Positions 1 through 11,525 of a DNA stretch of 64,000 nucleotides are shown piece by piece; position 1 is the stretch's first letter; every line of letters begins with the position of its first letter. Under the pieces are notes generated by a model. That model saw nothing but the letters and a program-made list of their open reading frames with translations. It searched no databases and had not been told where the DNA came from. This DNA comes from Daedaleopsis sinensis (Eukaryota; Basidiomycota; Agaricomycetes; Polyporales; Polyporaceae). The translations under genes and the position numbers were made by a program. The stretch covers positions 3,720,001 through 3,784,000 of the forward strand of contig CM066307.1 in the NCBI GenBank assembly GCA_033807695.1. Direction: 5' to 3'.

Positions 1-1
1 C

Positions 2-1309
2 GGCTACTCGAGCGACTGGGACTCGGATGAGGACGAAGACGACGACGACGACGACGACCTGCTCATGGACACCGACACCGACGGCACCCTGCCGACCTAC
101 GACGCCGTCATCGCGCTCGACGGCCAAGCTACCGCCACGACCGCCACGAAGCTTCCCCGCCTCGCGTCCATCCGCGTGTACGCGCTCGAGGCGGTCCCCG
201 AGCAGACCGCGCGGAACGGGGTGCCGTTCATGGGCCGCGGGACCCCCGTCGACCGTCAGCGGCGCGCGGACTGGGCCGCGCCGCGCCCGTGTTTCGCCAG
301 CTTCTCCCCAGAGCCCCAGGCGTGGACGGCCCCGGCGTCGGCGCAGTTCTTTGCGCCCGCCCCGCACCTCGCGTTCTCCGCATCGATGCACGGCGATGCG
401 GGGGTGTACGAGATGGAGATGTCCGAGCGTGCGTGTGCGTACGTGCAAGTGGACGCCGCCGAGCCGCCGTGCATGCCGTGGCTCGACCCCGCGCTGCGCG
501 CCGAGAGTGCGTCCCCATCCCAGTCGCCGTCCCCCGTGCCAGGGCCAGTGCCGTCGTCGGGCGTCGGCATCGTGTCCCCGACTCTCCCGTCGTTCGCGCC
601 GCCGCCCTACTCGTCTGTCCCGCTGTCCCACGATATCCCCAGCGCGAGCCCCGAGCTCCTCTCGCCCTCGCTTTCCTCATCGTCATCATCGTTGTCGTCT
701 GCCGGATCGGATGCCTCCGCGTCGCCGAGCCCGACGGGCTGCGCGTGGCACGCGACGTTCCTCCAGTGCCTGCAGTCCCCCGGCTGCGCGCCGTTCTTCG
801 CGCCCGAGCCGTCGCTCTCCCCCGTGCCCGCTCCCGTCTCGACACCGACGCCTCTGTACGCCGTCCCGCCCGTCCCCGTTTCTGTCCCCATCCCCGTCCC
901 TGAGCCTGGTCATGAGTCGCCGCACGTGCTGGTGCTGACGCCGTTCATCGGGCCCGCGCCGCTCTTTGCGTCCGAGCCCGAGCCCGAGCCCGCGTCCGCC
1001 CCCGCCCCCGTCTCGACATCGACGCCTCTGTACGCCGTCCCCATCCCCGCCCCCGACCCCGAAATCGTCTCAGGGCGTACGTCGCCCGTGCTGGTGTTGA
1101 CGCCGTTCATCGGGCCCGCCCCGCCGCAGCTCCCGCCGTACGCCCCGCACCTCAACGCCCACACGACAAGCATGGGTGGTGTCGGAGTCGGAGTCGGAGT
1201 GGGGGCGATGGGGACGGGGATGGGGATGTTCCCGAACCAGGAGCTCGCGCAGTTCGTGCGCTCGCACTTCGTCCCTGGGTCCGTCACGCTCGGGCATGCG
1301 CTCGGGTAG
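2..1309 (+). CDS. Pro/Ser-rich protein, 5' end outside window
   Basis: The frame is open from base 2, so the first in-frame ATG at 65 is probably internal; about 435 residues are visible. It opens with an acidic tract (runs of Asp/Glu), followed by a region containing the motif LPTYDAVIALDG, and then a long low-complexity part rich in Pro, Ser, Val and Ala. Two imperfect copies of a module (STPTPLYAVP ... VLVLTPFIGPAP) lie at about 837-965 and 1008-1130. The end is Gly/Met-rich and stops with TAG at 1307-1309. No catalytic domain, membrane segment or known motif was recognised, so no function is proposed. A degraded copy with the same order of blocks is present at 22.3-23.2 kb, which supports this reading frame as the real one. 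The two overlapping long frames (27-938 and 289-903) are GC-driven shadows. Confidence 0.75.
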   Translation, partial: GYSSDWDSDEDEDDDDDDDLLMDTDTDGTLPTYDAVIALDGQATATTATKLPRLASIRVYALEAVPEQTARNGVPFMGRGTPVDRQRRADWAAPRPCFASFSPEPQAWTAPASAQFFAPAPHLAFSASMHGDAGVYEMEMSERACAYVQVDAAEPPCMPWLDPALRAESASPSQSPSPVPGPVPSSGVGIVSPTLPSFAPPPYSSVPLSHDIPSASPELLSPSLSSSSSSLSSAGSDASASPSPTGCAWHATFLQCLQSPGCAPFFAPEPSLSPVPAPVSTPTPLYAVPPVPVSVPIPVPEPGHESPHVLVLTPFIGPAPLFASEPEPEPASAPAPVSTSTPLYAVPIPAPDPEIVSGRTSPVLVLTPFIGPAPPQLPPYAPHLNAHTTSMGGVGVGVGVGAMGTGMGMFPNQELAQFVRSHFVPGSVTLGHALG

Positions 1310-2907
1310 GTCCCGCCGCAGAGCTCGGGGTGCTTTCCGCCGTTGCTCGACTGTTGCTTTGCTTTCTACATACGTGCGCATCTGCTCTCGCGGCGCGTCG
1401 TCGTGCCACTCACTATATCCCCACGTCCTCGCCTCCTTTGCTTCGCGGCCCGCCTTACGACGGACATCGGCCCACCAGCGCATCACGGCACGACTGCCCC
1501 GCAGGCCTCAGACAGCTCTTGCATACCGCTACCGCTACCGTACTTTCACGTCTCCTCGCTCTGTACATACACTGCTCCTCTCCTGCTTAAGTTCTGGCTG
1601 TACCATCTGTATCAAATACCCCCGTCCCCGGCTGCGCGCCTGCATATCCCAATATCACTTCTCTGCTGCTCTCGATACTGTTCAGGCGTGCGTGCGTGCG
1701 GGTGTGTTTGTGCATGGCTGGTGGTAGGTAGTGTGGCGGCGGTGGCGGTGGCGGCTGTATGTGTTTGTAGTCGCGGACTCCTGCTGAGTCGCAGTCGAAG
1801 GTTTGGTAACCGTCTCGTCGTCCGTGGACCAGTCGAGTCCGACGTCCAGAGCCCGCCGTGACCTCGCGCCGAACAATTGCGGCGAGAATCTTAGGTGAGT
1901 GAGTCCCCCAATGCGTTCGACTCTGTTCTAACCCCATTCGAGTCACAGAAACGACCGCCGTGCAGGCTGCAGCAACCAACCGCTTCGGCGTGGCTACTCG
2001 CCGCTCAACCGGCAGGAAAGGACACAACCACCCCTGGACTCTTAGTGTGGCGCAAGGCCGCCACATTCCCCGCGACGGGGCACATGCGTCTCAAGCAAGC
2101 AACGGTAGAAGTCGCTTGGTGCAGCCGTGTAACGAGTGCACCAGTGCTCGTTCACGGCTCATGGCGCGGCGAATATCCACGTCTCAGCCGTGATGGCCAA
2201 GTGTGGCGTGTCTGAAGCATGCGTTCGCGCGCAAGCCCCCGGGCCGCGCGTCGTCGCAAGTCCAGTCTAGAACAGAGTCGGTTGGCCGTTGCACGCACGA
2301 AGCACCTCGCCTTCTCTTCCATTCTTCGACTTGAAGGAGCCTGGAGGCGTGCGTTCCTCGCGGGTGTGCCCGTTGGTCCGCAGCTCCTAGTATCAGTCGA
2401 ACTTCTCGAAGTTCGAAGTTCGCGATCGTGTTCACCCGACTCGGATGCACACGATGGTGCTCGCGGTCGTTCGCACAGTACACAGCAGCACTAGCCATTA
2501 GCAGCAGGAGACAATTGCAATATCGATACGCAGAGAGCCTTGAGGCCTGAGGCTTCGCTTCTTGGGCGCCGATGATTTGATAGATACGAGCAAGGACACG
2601 GACAAGTCCGACAAGGATCAGGGCGAGAGGGCGGAGTGGAGTTGGGATCGGTGTATTAGGATCTCGAGAAGTACAGGCACAACGGGAGCGTGCAGTGAGC
2701 GTGCTCGCGCAACAGGTCTGCAGATCGCGAGGTCTGAGCGATCTTGGTCGGAGGTATGCGATAATTGTCGTCAATATCGTCTGCATTGAGATTGATGCAT
2801 TTGCCTTGATCAGGTCGTTCGGCGATGATTTTCCTCGTAGCGGTGAGGGAGAGGCAGTCACGCAATGGACTTGCGAGAACGTCCAATTCGGGGGGCAACC
2901 AGATTTT
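1310..2907. other. 3' flank of Pro-rich gene, partly duplicated at 23.2-23.7 kb
   Basis: I see no convincing gene here. The stretch 1600-2000 shares recognisable blocks, in the same order, with 23380-23720 (for example a GCGCCGAACAA block followed by a GGTGAGT/GGTAAGT site), so the segmental duplication of the upstream gene extends into its 3' flank. Long minus-strand frames at 1587-2066 and 2184-3017 look compositional. A minus-strand frame at 2656-2898 has a somewhat protein-like composition but no recognised motif. Confidence 0.4.
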
Positions 2908-3843
2908 GCAGCGGACTGCAGCGGACTGCAGCGACGCGACGCGGCGTGACGCGACGTGACGCGAGAGTGAGCGCGGACCTGGTATAGACGCCAGTGTTTA
3001 ATAGCAGGCGCCGGCAAAGCGCCCGTCGCTGCCTGTCGTTCGTCTGAGATTACACAGGTACGAGAGGTCTACAAAGAGGCTAGCGAGTGGCATCTATATA
3101 GAATTAATCCGATTAGCCTCTATATACTCACTTCTAATGTATCCAGTACCATGAGGCTTTAAACACCCCACTTTAATGCTAGTAGTCACGGTCACTGTGC
3201 CAACCAAAGTGGTTCGACACTATACTACCTCAATATCTTGGCAAATTGAGCTATCGCGGAGATATACATGGCAAGCCTTAAACTACTGAATAGAACAGTA
3301 ATACTACCAGGTAAGCCACTGTCATACTTGGTGCAGCGGACTGACGCGAACTGACGCTGAGTGCAGCGACTGTGACGCGCCGTGCAGCGACTGAAACGCG
3401 ACTGTGCAGCGGCTGTGCAGCGGACGTGACGCGGTGTGCAGCGACCGTGCAGCGACCGTGCAGCGACCGTGCAGCGGCATGCAGTGACCTACAACCTGGA
3501 AAAAGCCCTGATGGCGTGCTAGTCGTGTATTTAAGCTGGTAGTATATGGTAGCTCATACTGGAAAGTTTACATGTGTATCGTGAAAGCAGGAAATGTCGT
3601 ACGCAATAAATGACTGTTCTCAGTCAGCTAGCATCACTACTCTACATCTTGCAATTCTGATGTCCTGCCCCTCAAGCAGCCTTCTACGCGTCTTGAGAGG
3701 TTACTACTGACCATTAGAGTGTTAAGAGTCTCCGGATTTCTACTCTGGACACTGCTCCGGCCACCCTTTCTTAGAAGTGTCTGAGTGAGCTTAAATGTGA
3801 CGCGGCGTGCAGCGGTCGCTGCACGTCGCGTCACACCGCTGCA
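2908..3843. mobile_element. ~936-bp non-autonomous element with CpG-rich short subterminal repeats
   Basis: The segment starts with TGCAGCGG (2908) and ends with its reverse complement CCGCTGCA (3836-3843). Both ends and an internal block (about 3335-3482) are built from many copies of two short motifs, TGCAGCG and GTGACGCG. Between them are AT-rich stretches with no open frame. The right end contains a near-perfect hairpin (3797-3834). Short clustered subterminal repeats of this kind are known in several DNA transposon families (for example hAT- and CACTA-like), but I found no transposase and no clear target-site duplication, so the class is not assigned and the exact ends are tentative. Confidence 0.5.
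3797..3834. repeat. 18-bp inverted repeat with 2-bp loop
   Basis: Positions 3797-3814 and 3817-3834 are reverse complements with a single mismatch, separated only by GT. The arms are made of the same GTGACGCG/GTGCAGCG words as the rest of the element, so this is a tight hairpin at its right end. Confidence 0.8.
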
Positions 3844-4642
3844 CTTTACCTATGCCCCAATTCGGGCTCGAAGCAAGTCATAAATGGAGGGATTGGGCCA
3901 CAGCTCTTTTCTGATTCCGCATCCATCGCTGGCCAAGGCTGCCAGAAGCCCGGGCAGTGCGTGAAAACAATAAACATCAATATCAAATATCTGCCTACTT
4001 CGTGCGTGGCGACCTTGTCCGCTAGCAGCTTCGGAGTTCCAAAGACTGTACCTGAACGCGTTGTATCGAGTCTCTGTGAGTTTCTCCACAAACCGCAGGG
4101 CCGTGCGCGCCCAGGAAGGGGTCCGCATACACACGTGTTGGAGACAACCTGACTCATGCCGGCGATGGCGCACGTCGCCTTTACTTCGGCGGCCCAAGCA
4201 GTACGTCTAACCTGTTGGATTCTTTGTGTGCCGCGATGCTAATCAATCTCTGCTCCATAGAAGCTCTTCGCCAAGCTCCGATGCTGGTTTTCTAACGATG
4301 ATAACAGAACGAACTATGGCTGGGTGCTTAATCTGCGAGTCATGCCGTGGTGCATACTCAGAGTACCGTATCATATACGTAGTGTGCCGGGACCCTAGCT
4401 GACGGCCTCACTGAGCAATGCCGCGAGTAGAGGAGCCCGGGTCCGTCCATGGTACAGTGATAGCGCGAAGGAGGACGGGATTTGGTAAGGTGGACCTCCC
4501 TCATGGTTCTCGCCGCCCATGTGGTTTGGGGTTCTTCGCAGGTCCGAGCTCCAGTATACTGGAAACCTGGCTATGTTTTCTCTGGAATTCCATGTTACAG
4601 TTCCAGACCTTGAATGGCCGCTTGAATAGCTTTGGATTGGGG
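3844..4642. other. intergenic; possible minus-strand coding relic at 3846-4197
   Basis: Two overlapping minus-strand frames (3846-4157 and 3850-4197) have protein-like composition and run up to a possible GTAAAG splice donor that abuts the end of the 2908-3843 element. No domain is recognisable. The rest holds nothing I can name. Confidence 0.25.
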
Positions 4643-4648
4643 TATAAA
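4643..4648 (+). promoter_or_regulatory. TATA-like box of the aspartic protease gene
   Basis: TATAAA lies 87 bp upstream of the chosen ATG at 4735, a plausible distance for a fungal TATA element with a short leader. This is positional evidence only. Confidence 0.45.
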
Positions 4649-4734
4649 GTCTCGCCACCGTCGGAGAGGCGTTAGCTAACTCGTCTCTACTACTCGCAAT
4701 CCTCTGCACCTCTCACACCATACACCGCCTAGTC

Positions 4735-7517
4735 ATGAACAATAGCGATGAGTCTATCCCTGGTCCCGACACTGCCGCGGCGCTCGTAATATACCTCAAA
4801 CCTCCTGAAAGTGCCTCTGTTCTTGAACGCGTATGTTCCGCCTTCACAACCAATGACATTGTTTTTGCGATTAATTCTCGATTCTAGCGCAACGCGGACC
4901 TCATCCGTATGGGTTTCATACAGAAGCCTACTGAGCCGGATCTCCACTCGGATGCCTTCCCTTCAGTACCTCTCGACTCGGGGAGGGATATCTTATCATC
5001 TCCCACGATGATTTCATCAAGGTTGTCTGCCCTGGATGTGACGGTGAGTTTCAGCACTGTAGTCGGACAAATGGATCTCGCTGACGCTCTAAAAACGAAC
5101 AGAGCTCCGCATCCTCCGATTCGGAGCAGGAAGCTGAATCCACCGTCTTCGATGAAGATCCTGCTGTTCAAGACTTCGAACGTCCGAAACTGCACTACAA
5201 AATTCATAACATGGCACCTGCAGCTGGCCCAAATCTTGATCCGCCCTCTACCGTCCGAGAGGCTCGCCACGACCCTGGCAGTGCGGAGTCAAAGCCCGAG
5301 GCATCTACTACACCCGCCACCGAGCCTCGTAACCACCCCCCTCAGAGCAGCCCCCCAAAGGCAGTTTCGGAGCCTCCCAGGCATTGGCCCAATCAGTCAC
5401 GTTTGGTTGGGCACTGGTTGTCGGTACAGAAGAGCGTTCTCTTCACCGTGAAAGTTGTACGTCGCTTTGTTCGTTTTACCGCTGTGCGTGCTACAGCTAA
5501 TGTGTTCTTCACTGTCAGCGAACCAGCGCCACAGGCTTTACTATGTCCGAGTCGATTAGCGAAGACACCTCGTCGGACATCTTCGACCACAACTTAGCCC
5601 TGGACACAGGTGAGAACACGACGCTTTCAGACTAAGTTTCAGTGCAGTTTGAGTAGAGTCTCACGCTATCATCATCATTCTCACTAAGGGTCTGATATGA
5701 GGTAAGCGATCGTCTCTAATACGACACTGTGGTAACTTCTAGCTAACATTTGTCATTTGTCGCCTTTAAGCTGGATCTTAGGCGACTTCTACCACGTGCG
5801 CGTACAGCAGGAAAATGGTAGCTCGCCGGTCAATATCCTGCACACCCAACAAAAAAAGATCGCAGTTCGCGCTAGGAAGGCTCACATAGACGCATGTGAT
5901 GTCGCCCACAGCACGATTCCTGGATCGCAGCATCTATATGAACCATTCTTCTCGGCTGGTAGTCTTCCTGCCGAAGCCAATTCCGGACAAGTCATTTATG
6001 AGGATGAAACGATTGTTTGTAAGTCGTTATTTACTCATTCATATTGTACTACTAAACTGAGTCTATGCCTTAGGGACGGTACTCGCACAAACCCCAGTGG
6101 CATACATGCTGCCGGACTCACATCGGTTCTTCGACAATGGACGAACCCAGCCTGACACCGAACTAAGGCACAGGTTCCGATTTGCGATCGCGTACCTTGT
6201 GTCATGTGAACTGCATTTCCGAACTTACGATGGGATACTAGGGCTTGGACCATCGAGGTGGGCATCAGTCGAAATGTTCCTAGATAATATGCGGGTGTAC
6301 TCACTCGACATCTCCGCAGTACTCAACGTGGGTTCACCACTAGGACGACCGTGAAAACTGGTCCTGTGAGTCAGCGGTGCTATTACTAAGAGTCTGTCGC
6401 GGCAGAATGACTGTCTAACGGAGATGTTTTACAGAGTTTCATGGAATATCTCGTGCAGAAACACGTACTGCGCTCAGTACCTGACGTAAATTCAGTATCT
6501 GCCTCTTGAGTCTCGATGATAGCTAATTGTGAGTATCAATCTTTGCCGCCCTCCAGCCTGAGGACGGCTGGGTTCTATACTGCGCGCTGCGCTATCCGGA
6601 AGATGAGAGGTGTGTACAATTATACAGACGTTGGCGGCGAATATTGCATCACTTCTAAACTCATATTGGCAGGGAAAGTTGGATTGCTTTGAACGGATGG
6701 CCTCGCAGCTCTCATTCCAAGGACATTGGCGAGATCAAGTGGTCACAGAACATCCGTGTAATCCGAAGTCCTAGGTCACTCGATTTTACCTCCTGGACTG
6801 TTCGACTACGTAGGCTGTCGGTCTCCACCCTACCCACAAAAACCGAGACAGGTACTATATCCGGGCCGCAAGAAATTAACGCGTTCGACTTCTCGCCGCC
6901 GATTTCGGTCCTTCTGGATACAGGTAATAGCACTGTTCAAAAGCGTCCCCGCTGTTCCGTGCTAACTCCGAAAACCTTAAACAGGGTGCAGTGTATCTTG
7001 GGTTCCGCCCGCGCTTGTCCACTGGATGCGCACCGATTTGTTCACCACGGACTGGAACAAGAGGCGCGATGACGCGGAAGGCGACTCCGCTCCGAATATT
7101 TTCAACGGCAACGAGTCAAATCCCGAATACACCGTGCCCAAGTCCGACGCAGGTCTCCCATTCGACCCCACCAGACTTTTCGTCGACCTGTGCTTCGAAG
7201 GAAGCAACGAGATTGAAGATGTCGTCGTGGTGTCTCTGCCTGCAGAACCCTTTCTTTTTACGAAAGAGGGAAGCAAGGTAACTGACCAATATGAGGGAAC
7301 ACTGTTCACAGACGCGATGAATGATAATTACGTACTCGGACTGGTGAGCAGTGTGTGCCGCGATAAACATCCAAGATACTCATGATACCCCCTACAGCCT
7401 TTCTTTCAGAGCATGTTAGTCTCTATGCACAGGCCGAAGAAATTGGACCCATATGTACGCCTGGCGGGACAGTGGAAGGAGGCGTATGAGTTTGATCCTC
7501 CGCCGTCTCAAGTGTAG
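4735..7517 (+). CDS. aspartic-protease-like protein (pepsin A1 fold), 13 exons
   Basis: Join: 4735-4830, 4888-5043, 5103-5456, 5519-5609, 5689-5701, 5771-6018, 6074-6257, 6320-6365, 6435-6476, 6557-6609, 6673-6923, 6985-7343, 7398-7517. All junctions are GT-AG and the sum is 2013 nt, an exact 670-residue frame. The pepsin family uses two catalytic Asp residues in D-T/S-G motifs. Here the first is LALDTGSDMSW (Asp ~231), with the codons after DTG supplied by a 13-nt microexon, and the second is VLLDTGCSVSWVP (Asp ~510). YDGILGLGPSR and the late YVLGLPFFQS match conserved strands of the fold. The ~200-residue N-terminal extension is Ser/Pro/Asp-rich, and there is no obvious signal peptide at the chosen start, which is unusual for a fungal A1 protease. 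A divergent, broken paralog lies at 24.3-26.8 kb. Peptidase activity is inferred, not shown. Confidence 0.85.
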
Positions 7518-7793
7518 TACATTACGATCAATCAGTGCGGCACAATTCACATACATACATGCTACGAGTCACACTCTATCGATGATTGGACATATTGGTG
7601 GGGAGTGCGGTGTGCATACTATATTGAAGAGAATCATTCGAGTCTTATATTCAGGAGTCACGATTTACCTTAAACCGCAATGCATGTTGCGTGCGCAGTC
7701 GCCTTTTCTGTCAACAACATGTTCCGGACCATAGGGGAAGTATTTGACCCCATTATCATCGTTTCAGAGCCTATGTTCGCATATACAAGGTCG

Positions 7794-9395
7794 CTAACGA
7801 CAAGGAGAGTAGTAATCGTCCTCGTGCTTGGATATATCTACCTGTACATTATCTCCATTGCGATGTCGGACAATAAAGTAGCAACGCCACTTCAGAAAAA
7901 TGTCCTCGCGACCATGGTACAGTAGCCAAACCTCTTTTAATTGAGAACACACTTGCGCGAAAGTCAATGCACAAGAGTGAAGCGTCCCGGGGTCCCTATC
8001 ACGATCAAGGTTCAATTTGACAATGCGGAGTTGCGCGAGTGAGTGCAGGACTCGAGCAATATCAATCTTGATAGGTATTGTAAGCACAACGAAGTCGTGG
8101 AGAAATACGGTCAACCTTACGAAAGGGATATCATTAACTCCATCAGGCCGATATCTATGCAGCTCGATTGTGTCGAGATTGGGGAACCGGGATACAACAT
8201 CTTCCAAAAGAGGAAGATCGTCCGCATCGGCGCGATATTCAAGTTCAAGAGTGCGGAGCACCGGAGCAGGGACGTCGCGGAGTACTTGACGAAGCGTCGA
8301 AGCCGTACGCAAGGGGAACATCAAGGGGATGGGTTTAGACTCCCGCTTTTGTATGAAATTCCGGACGCAATAGTGGGTCCACGAGCGGAGTGCGAGCGTC
8401 TGCAATGTCGGGGGTAGATGGGCGTATATCGCATCGTTCGTGGATGGGTGAGACAGCGTGAAGCGTCGAAGCTCGGGCCACGGGAAGACACTTTCGAACC
8501 GGACAGGCCAAATTATGAGCGCATCCTCGCTCTGATCCTCGGGGTCGGCGAACGCGAGGACAACGGTCTGTAGGTGTGGGAAGTTGGCGAAGAGGGAAAT
8601 GAGCGGTGTATCAGGAATCGACCATCGTTGACCGAAGATCCTTAACTCGCGTAGTCGCAGCCAATGGAGATGGGACAGCGGAAGCATGAGAGTCGGCTCG
8701 GCCGGTAGCAACAGATATTCGAGCGTGTTGTGTAATGCGCTCAACAGCGAACCCAGTGCGCGATCCTCTCCAGGAACCTTCCACGGGCTTCGATAATCGC
8801 GTAAGTCGTACTGAAAGGAGGAAACCGGAGCGAGAGTTTTGACGCGTGGTTTGTCGGGTGTGCTCGGACAAATGCACAAATCTACGAGTTCGAACTTCTG
8901 TAGGGTGGGAAGGGATAGGAAGAACTTGATCCGTCGCCAGGAAATGCCGTGTCCATGTTTGAGAAAGTTGGTCGTCTGCAGGCGTAAATGAGTGAGGCCG
9001 GGCATATTTCGAAGCGCCTCCTTCACGACCCGATGGTTCACGGCGGGACACACAGGATCTTCATCTGCAGCCGATAGCGGGTCCTTTGGGTTCCTGCATT
9101 CGCACCAGAGGGTTATTTCTCTATGAACATTTAGTTAGATGAAGCGACAAGAGGCAGAGGTGCAACGGTAATACCGGACATGAGGCCAAAAGGTACGTGG
9201 AAGGGAGAGCTTCTCAGCAGAGTTCAAGACCGTCTTGCTCAGGCCGTGACCTGCGTACTTGAAAAGCACTGGTGCAGAGGCGTCCCGGAGCCAGTGGCAT
9301 GTTCGGGATAGTGGGAGCAGCCGGTAATGTGGGCGTAGTTCTTCGAATATCTGAGTGAGAACGTCGTCGTTGAGATCCTGCAGCCTATCAGACAT
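7794..9395 (-). CDS. F-box protein with leucine-rich C-terminal region (paralog 1)
   Basis: Exons on the minus strand: 9395-9175, 9120-8121, 8066-7794 (497 residues); both introns are 54 bp GT-AG. The N-terminus (LNDDVLTQIFEELRP, then LSRTCHWLRDASAPVLF) is a typical basidiomycete F-box, the module that binds Skp1 in SCF ubiquitin ligases. The remainder has irregular leucine-rich repeats (for example LRELRIFGQRW, LPPTLQTLALRSW) that would serve as the substrate-binding part. The exon layout and sequence match the divergent neighbour at 9778-11525: both place the first long intron inside the ..YIR/..HVR codon and the last before a DIA.. motif. The gene converges on the aspartic protease gene with 276 bp between them. 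The substrate is unknown. Confidence 0.85.
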
Positions 9396-9777
9396 CAGTA
9401 CAAATACCAGGGCGGAACATTGTCTTGCTCACAACGTCATGACCGTGAATGTTGTGTGGCGGTTGGAAACAGGCGCCTACACGTTGATGGGGCGATGGGG
9501 CTGCCTGCCCTAAAGCTGGCAAGCGCTAGTTGAAACCACACACAATTGCAACATGATTGCAGTAAACGATGCCATCGATATCTTTTTCAGGCAAGATTAA
9601 ATTGCGCATGAAGCTCGGAGCAGGCTCGGAGGGCGAGGGCTATTGAGCATCTCCGAGTCTGCTCGTGTGCGGGGGATAAGTACAAAGTAAATTATGATGA
9701 GACGCTGAGATCGGGGGGCTGTGCACAATGGCTGTGCTCTCTACAGCGTTGTGTGCTTTTCTCCCCCCACCACTAAC
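9396..9777. promoter_or_regulatory. shared intergenic region of the divergent F-box pair
   Basis: These 382 bp separate two head-to-head F-box genes and must contain both promoters. No TATA box or recognisable operator was seen. A C-rich tract lies just before the plus-strand ATG at 9778. Confidence 0.4.
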
Positions 9778-11525
9778 ATGTCTAACTCGAAGTCCTCAGT
9801 GTCGTAAGTAGTACGCTTTATACCATATGTACTAGCCTCTGACACTCCCACAGGATGCTCACCTTGGACTATGACATTCTACTGCAAATATTCGAAGAAC
9901 TTCGACAGATGAACGCCTTGGCTCCAGTTTTGGCGACATGTCGCTGGCTTCACGACACCTCCACACCAGTGATGTACCGCTCTTGCGTGCAACATTTCAG
10001 CTCTGATTACGGCACGTTCTCGTCGTCTCGCTTTGTTCCTCGGACCCTGTGGACATACATCAGGTATTACGTCGTTCCATTACATCCCGACGTCAGCTAA
10101 TGCATAATTTCCCATATCACAGACAGCTTACGCTCTACTGTCCTTGCAGAGATAGCGATGCGTTCGCTCGCCCCTATATTCGCATAGTGCACGAGCCGCC
10201 GGAGGAGCGCGACATCATATGCCCCATCCTTAATAGTCGGCGACTCAGAAGCGCCCTTCTGCAAATGCCCCACCTTGCAACTCTGAGTGTCCGCACAAAC
10301 GTTCGCCAACACTACGGCCATGGACTCACCTGGAGAACCTTGAGAGGCTTTCTCTCTCTTCCACACTTGCATACCGTCGCAGTCAAATGGCTCTTCATCT
10401 CCCCCAAACTGTCCGACTACAAAACCCCTCGTTTTCGCTCACTCACTCCCATCACTTCTCTGACATATGTGCTTCGCGAGGTTCGCGACCCATGGATGTT
10501 CCCTGCCGAAGCGGAGTGTATCGACGCTTTGCTCCCCGTATTGCATGGGTCGCTCGAGACCCTGTGGCTGTCCGCAGAATCGGCGCCGATCAAGACCATC
10601 TCAACTCTGGAATGGCCTCGGTTGCGCGAGCTGAAGATATATGGCGAACGCTGGACCGATCCATCTACGCCCATCATCACTCTCTTTGGACATCTCACCA
10701 GTCTTCGTGTTCTGATACTTGCACTCTCTGAGTCCGAGGGATCTGATGCGCGGCTGGTTTGGCCCTGCGATGTCAACGTCAAGTTCCCGTGGCCTAGCCT
10801 CGAACACCTCTCCGTGTCGCATCCGTCACCTGACGATAAGATCTACGCTCATCTTCCCCAGTCGTTGGAGACGCTTGTGCTACGTGCATGGCCGCATACC
10901 TGTGTCCGTAGAATGAACGAAACCACCTACAAGAACAGCTGGCTAAGGCCAGAGTTTCCTATGACCACCGCATCATCCCTACTGCGCATCTTCCGTTCTA
11001 TCCGCACTTCTCGCCTCCGCAAGCTCGATATTGAATACATGGCCGACGCAGGGGACGCTGACCTCCTTGGGGAGCTCGTCGCGAAGTTTCCACTCCTGAC
11101 AACTCTTGAATTGCAACGTTACCATGAGCGCATGGACCCGGTCCCTATTGTGAGTCCACGTGCAATGCAATGGTCCGTTGTCTGACACAACAATTTGTAC
11201 GCAGGACGATATTGCTGGCACGCTGCGCTCTCTCACCGTGTTGCGACTGCTGAAACTGCACCTTAATTTGCCCATGATGCCCTTTCCTGGCGAGCATGGT
11301 CTCTCTCATTCATACCCGTTCTTCGATGACATCAAAGCTTGTGGTACAACCTTCGCCCGGACGATGGGACCGTCACTGCAACAGGTGTGGGTTCATTACT
11401 ATGACCCATCCTCGCTGTGGGCTATAATCGATATGGTCAGAGATAATACAACAGATTTGCAGGTGTTGGTTAGCGAGACATCTGTACCGTATAAGCTGGA
11501 ACGTTCGGACTTTCCATACATATAA
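9778..11525 (+). CDS. F-box protein with leucine-rich C-terminal region (paralog 2)
   Basis: Join 9778-9803, 9854-10063, 10123-11149, 11205-11525 (527 residues, frame closes exactly). A short first exon encodes MSNSKSSVS, followed by MLTLDYDILLQIFEEL, an F-box; the split F-box paralog at 21.2 kb has the same tiny leader exon, which supports this start over the ATG at 9855. Residues after the F-box form degenerate leucine-rich repeats (LRELKIYGERW, LPQSLETLVLRAW, LLTTLELQRY). The expected role is as substrate receptor of an SCF ubiquitin ligase via Skp1, with unknown target. It is divergently arranged with paralog 1 and clearly related to it along the whole length, which indicates local duplication. 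Confidence 0.87.

Noticed and set aside
27..938. Long alternative frames over the Pro-rich gene on both strands
   Set aside because: Composition-driven shadows (Arg/Pro/Ser-rich); only the frame conserved in the degraded copy at 22.3 kb is supported.
2184..3017. 277-residue minus-strand frame
   Set aside because: Runs across the repeat element boundary, has no motif or intron structure, and is Arg/Ser-rich as expected for GC-biased noise.
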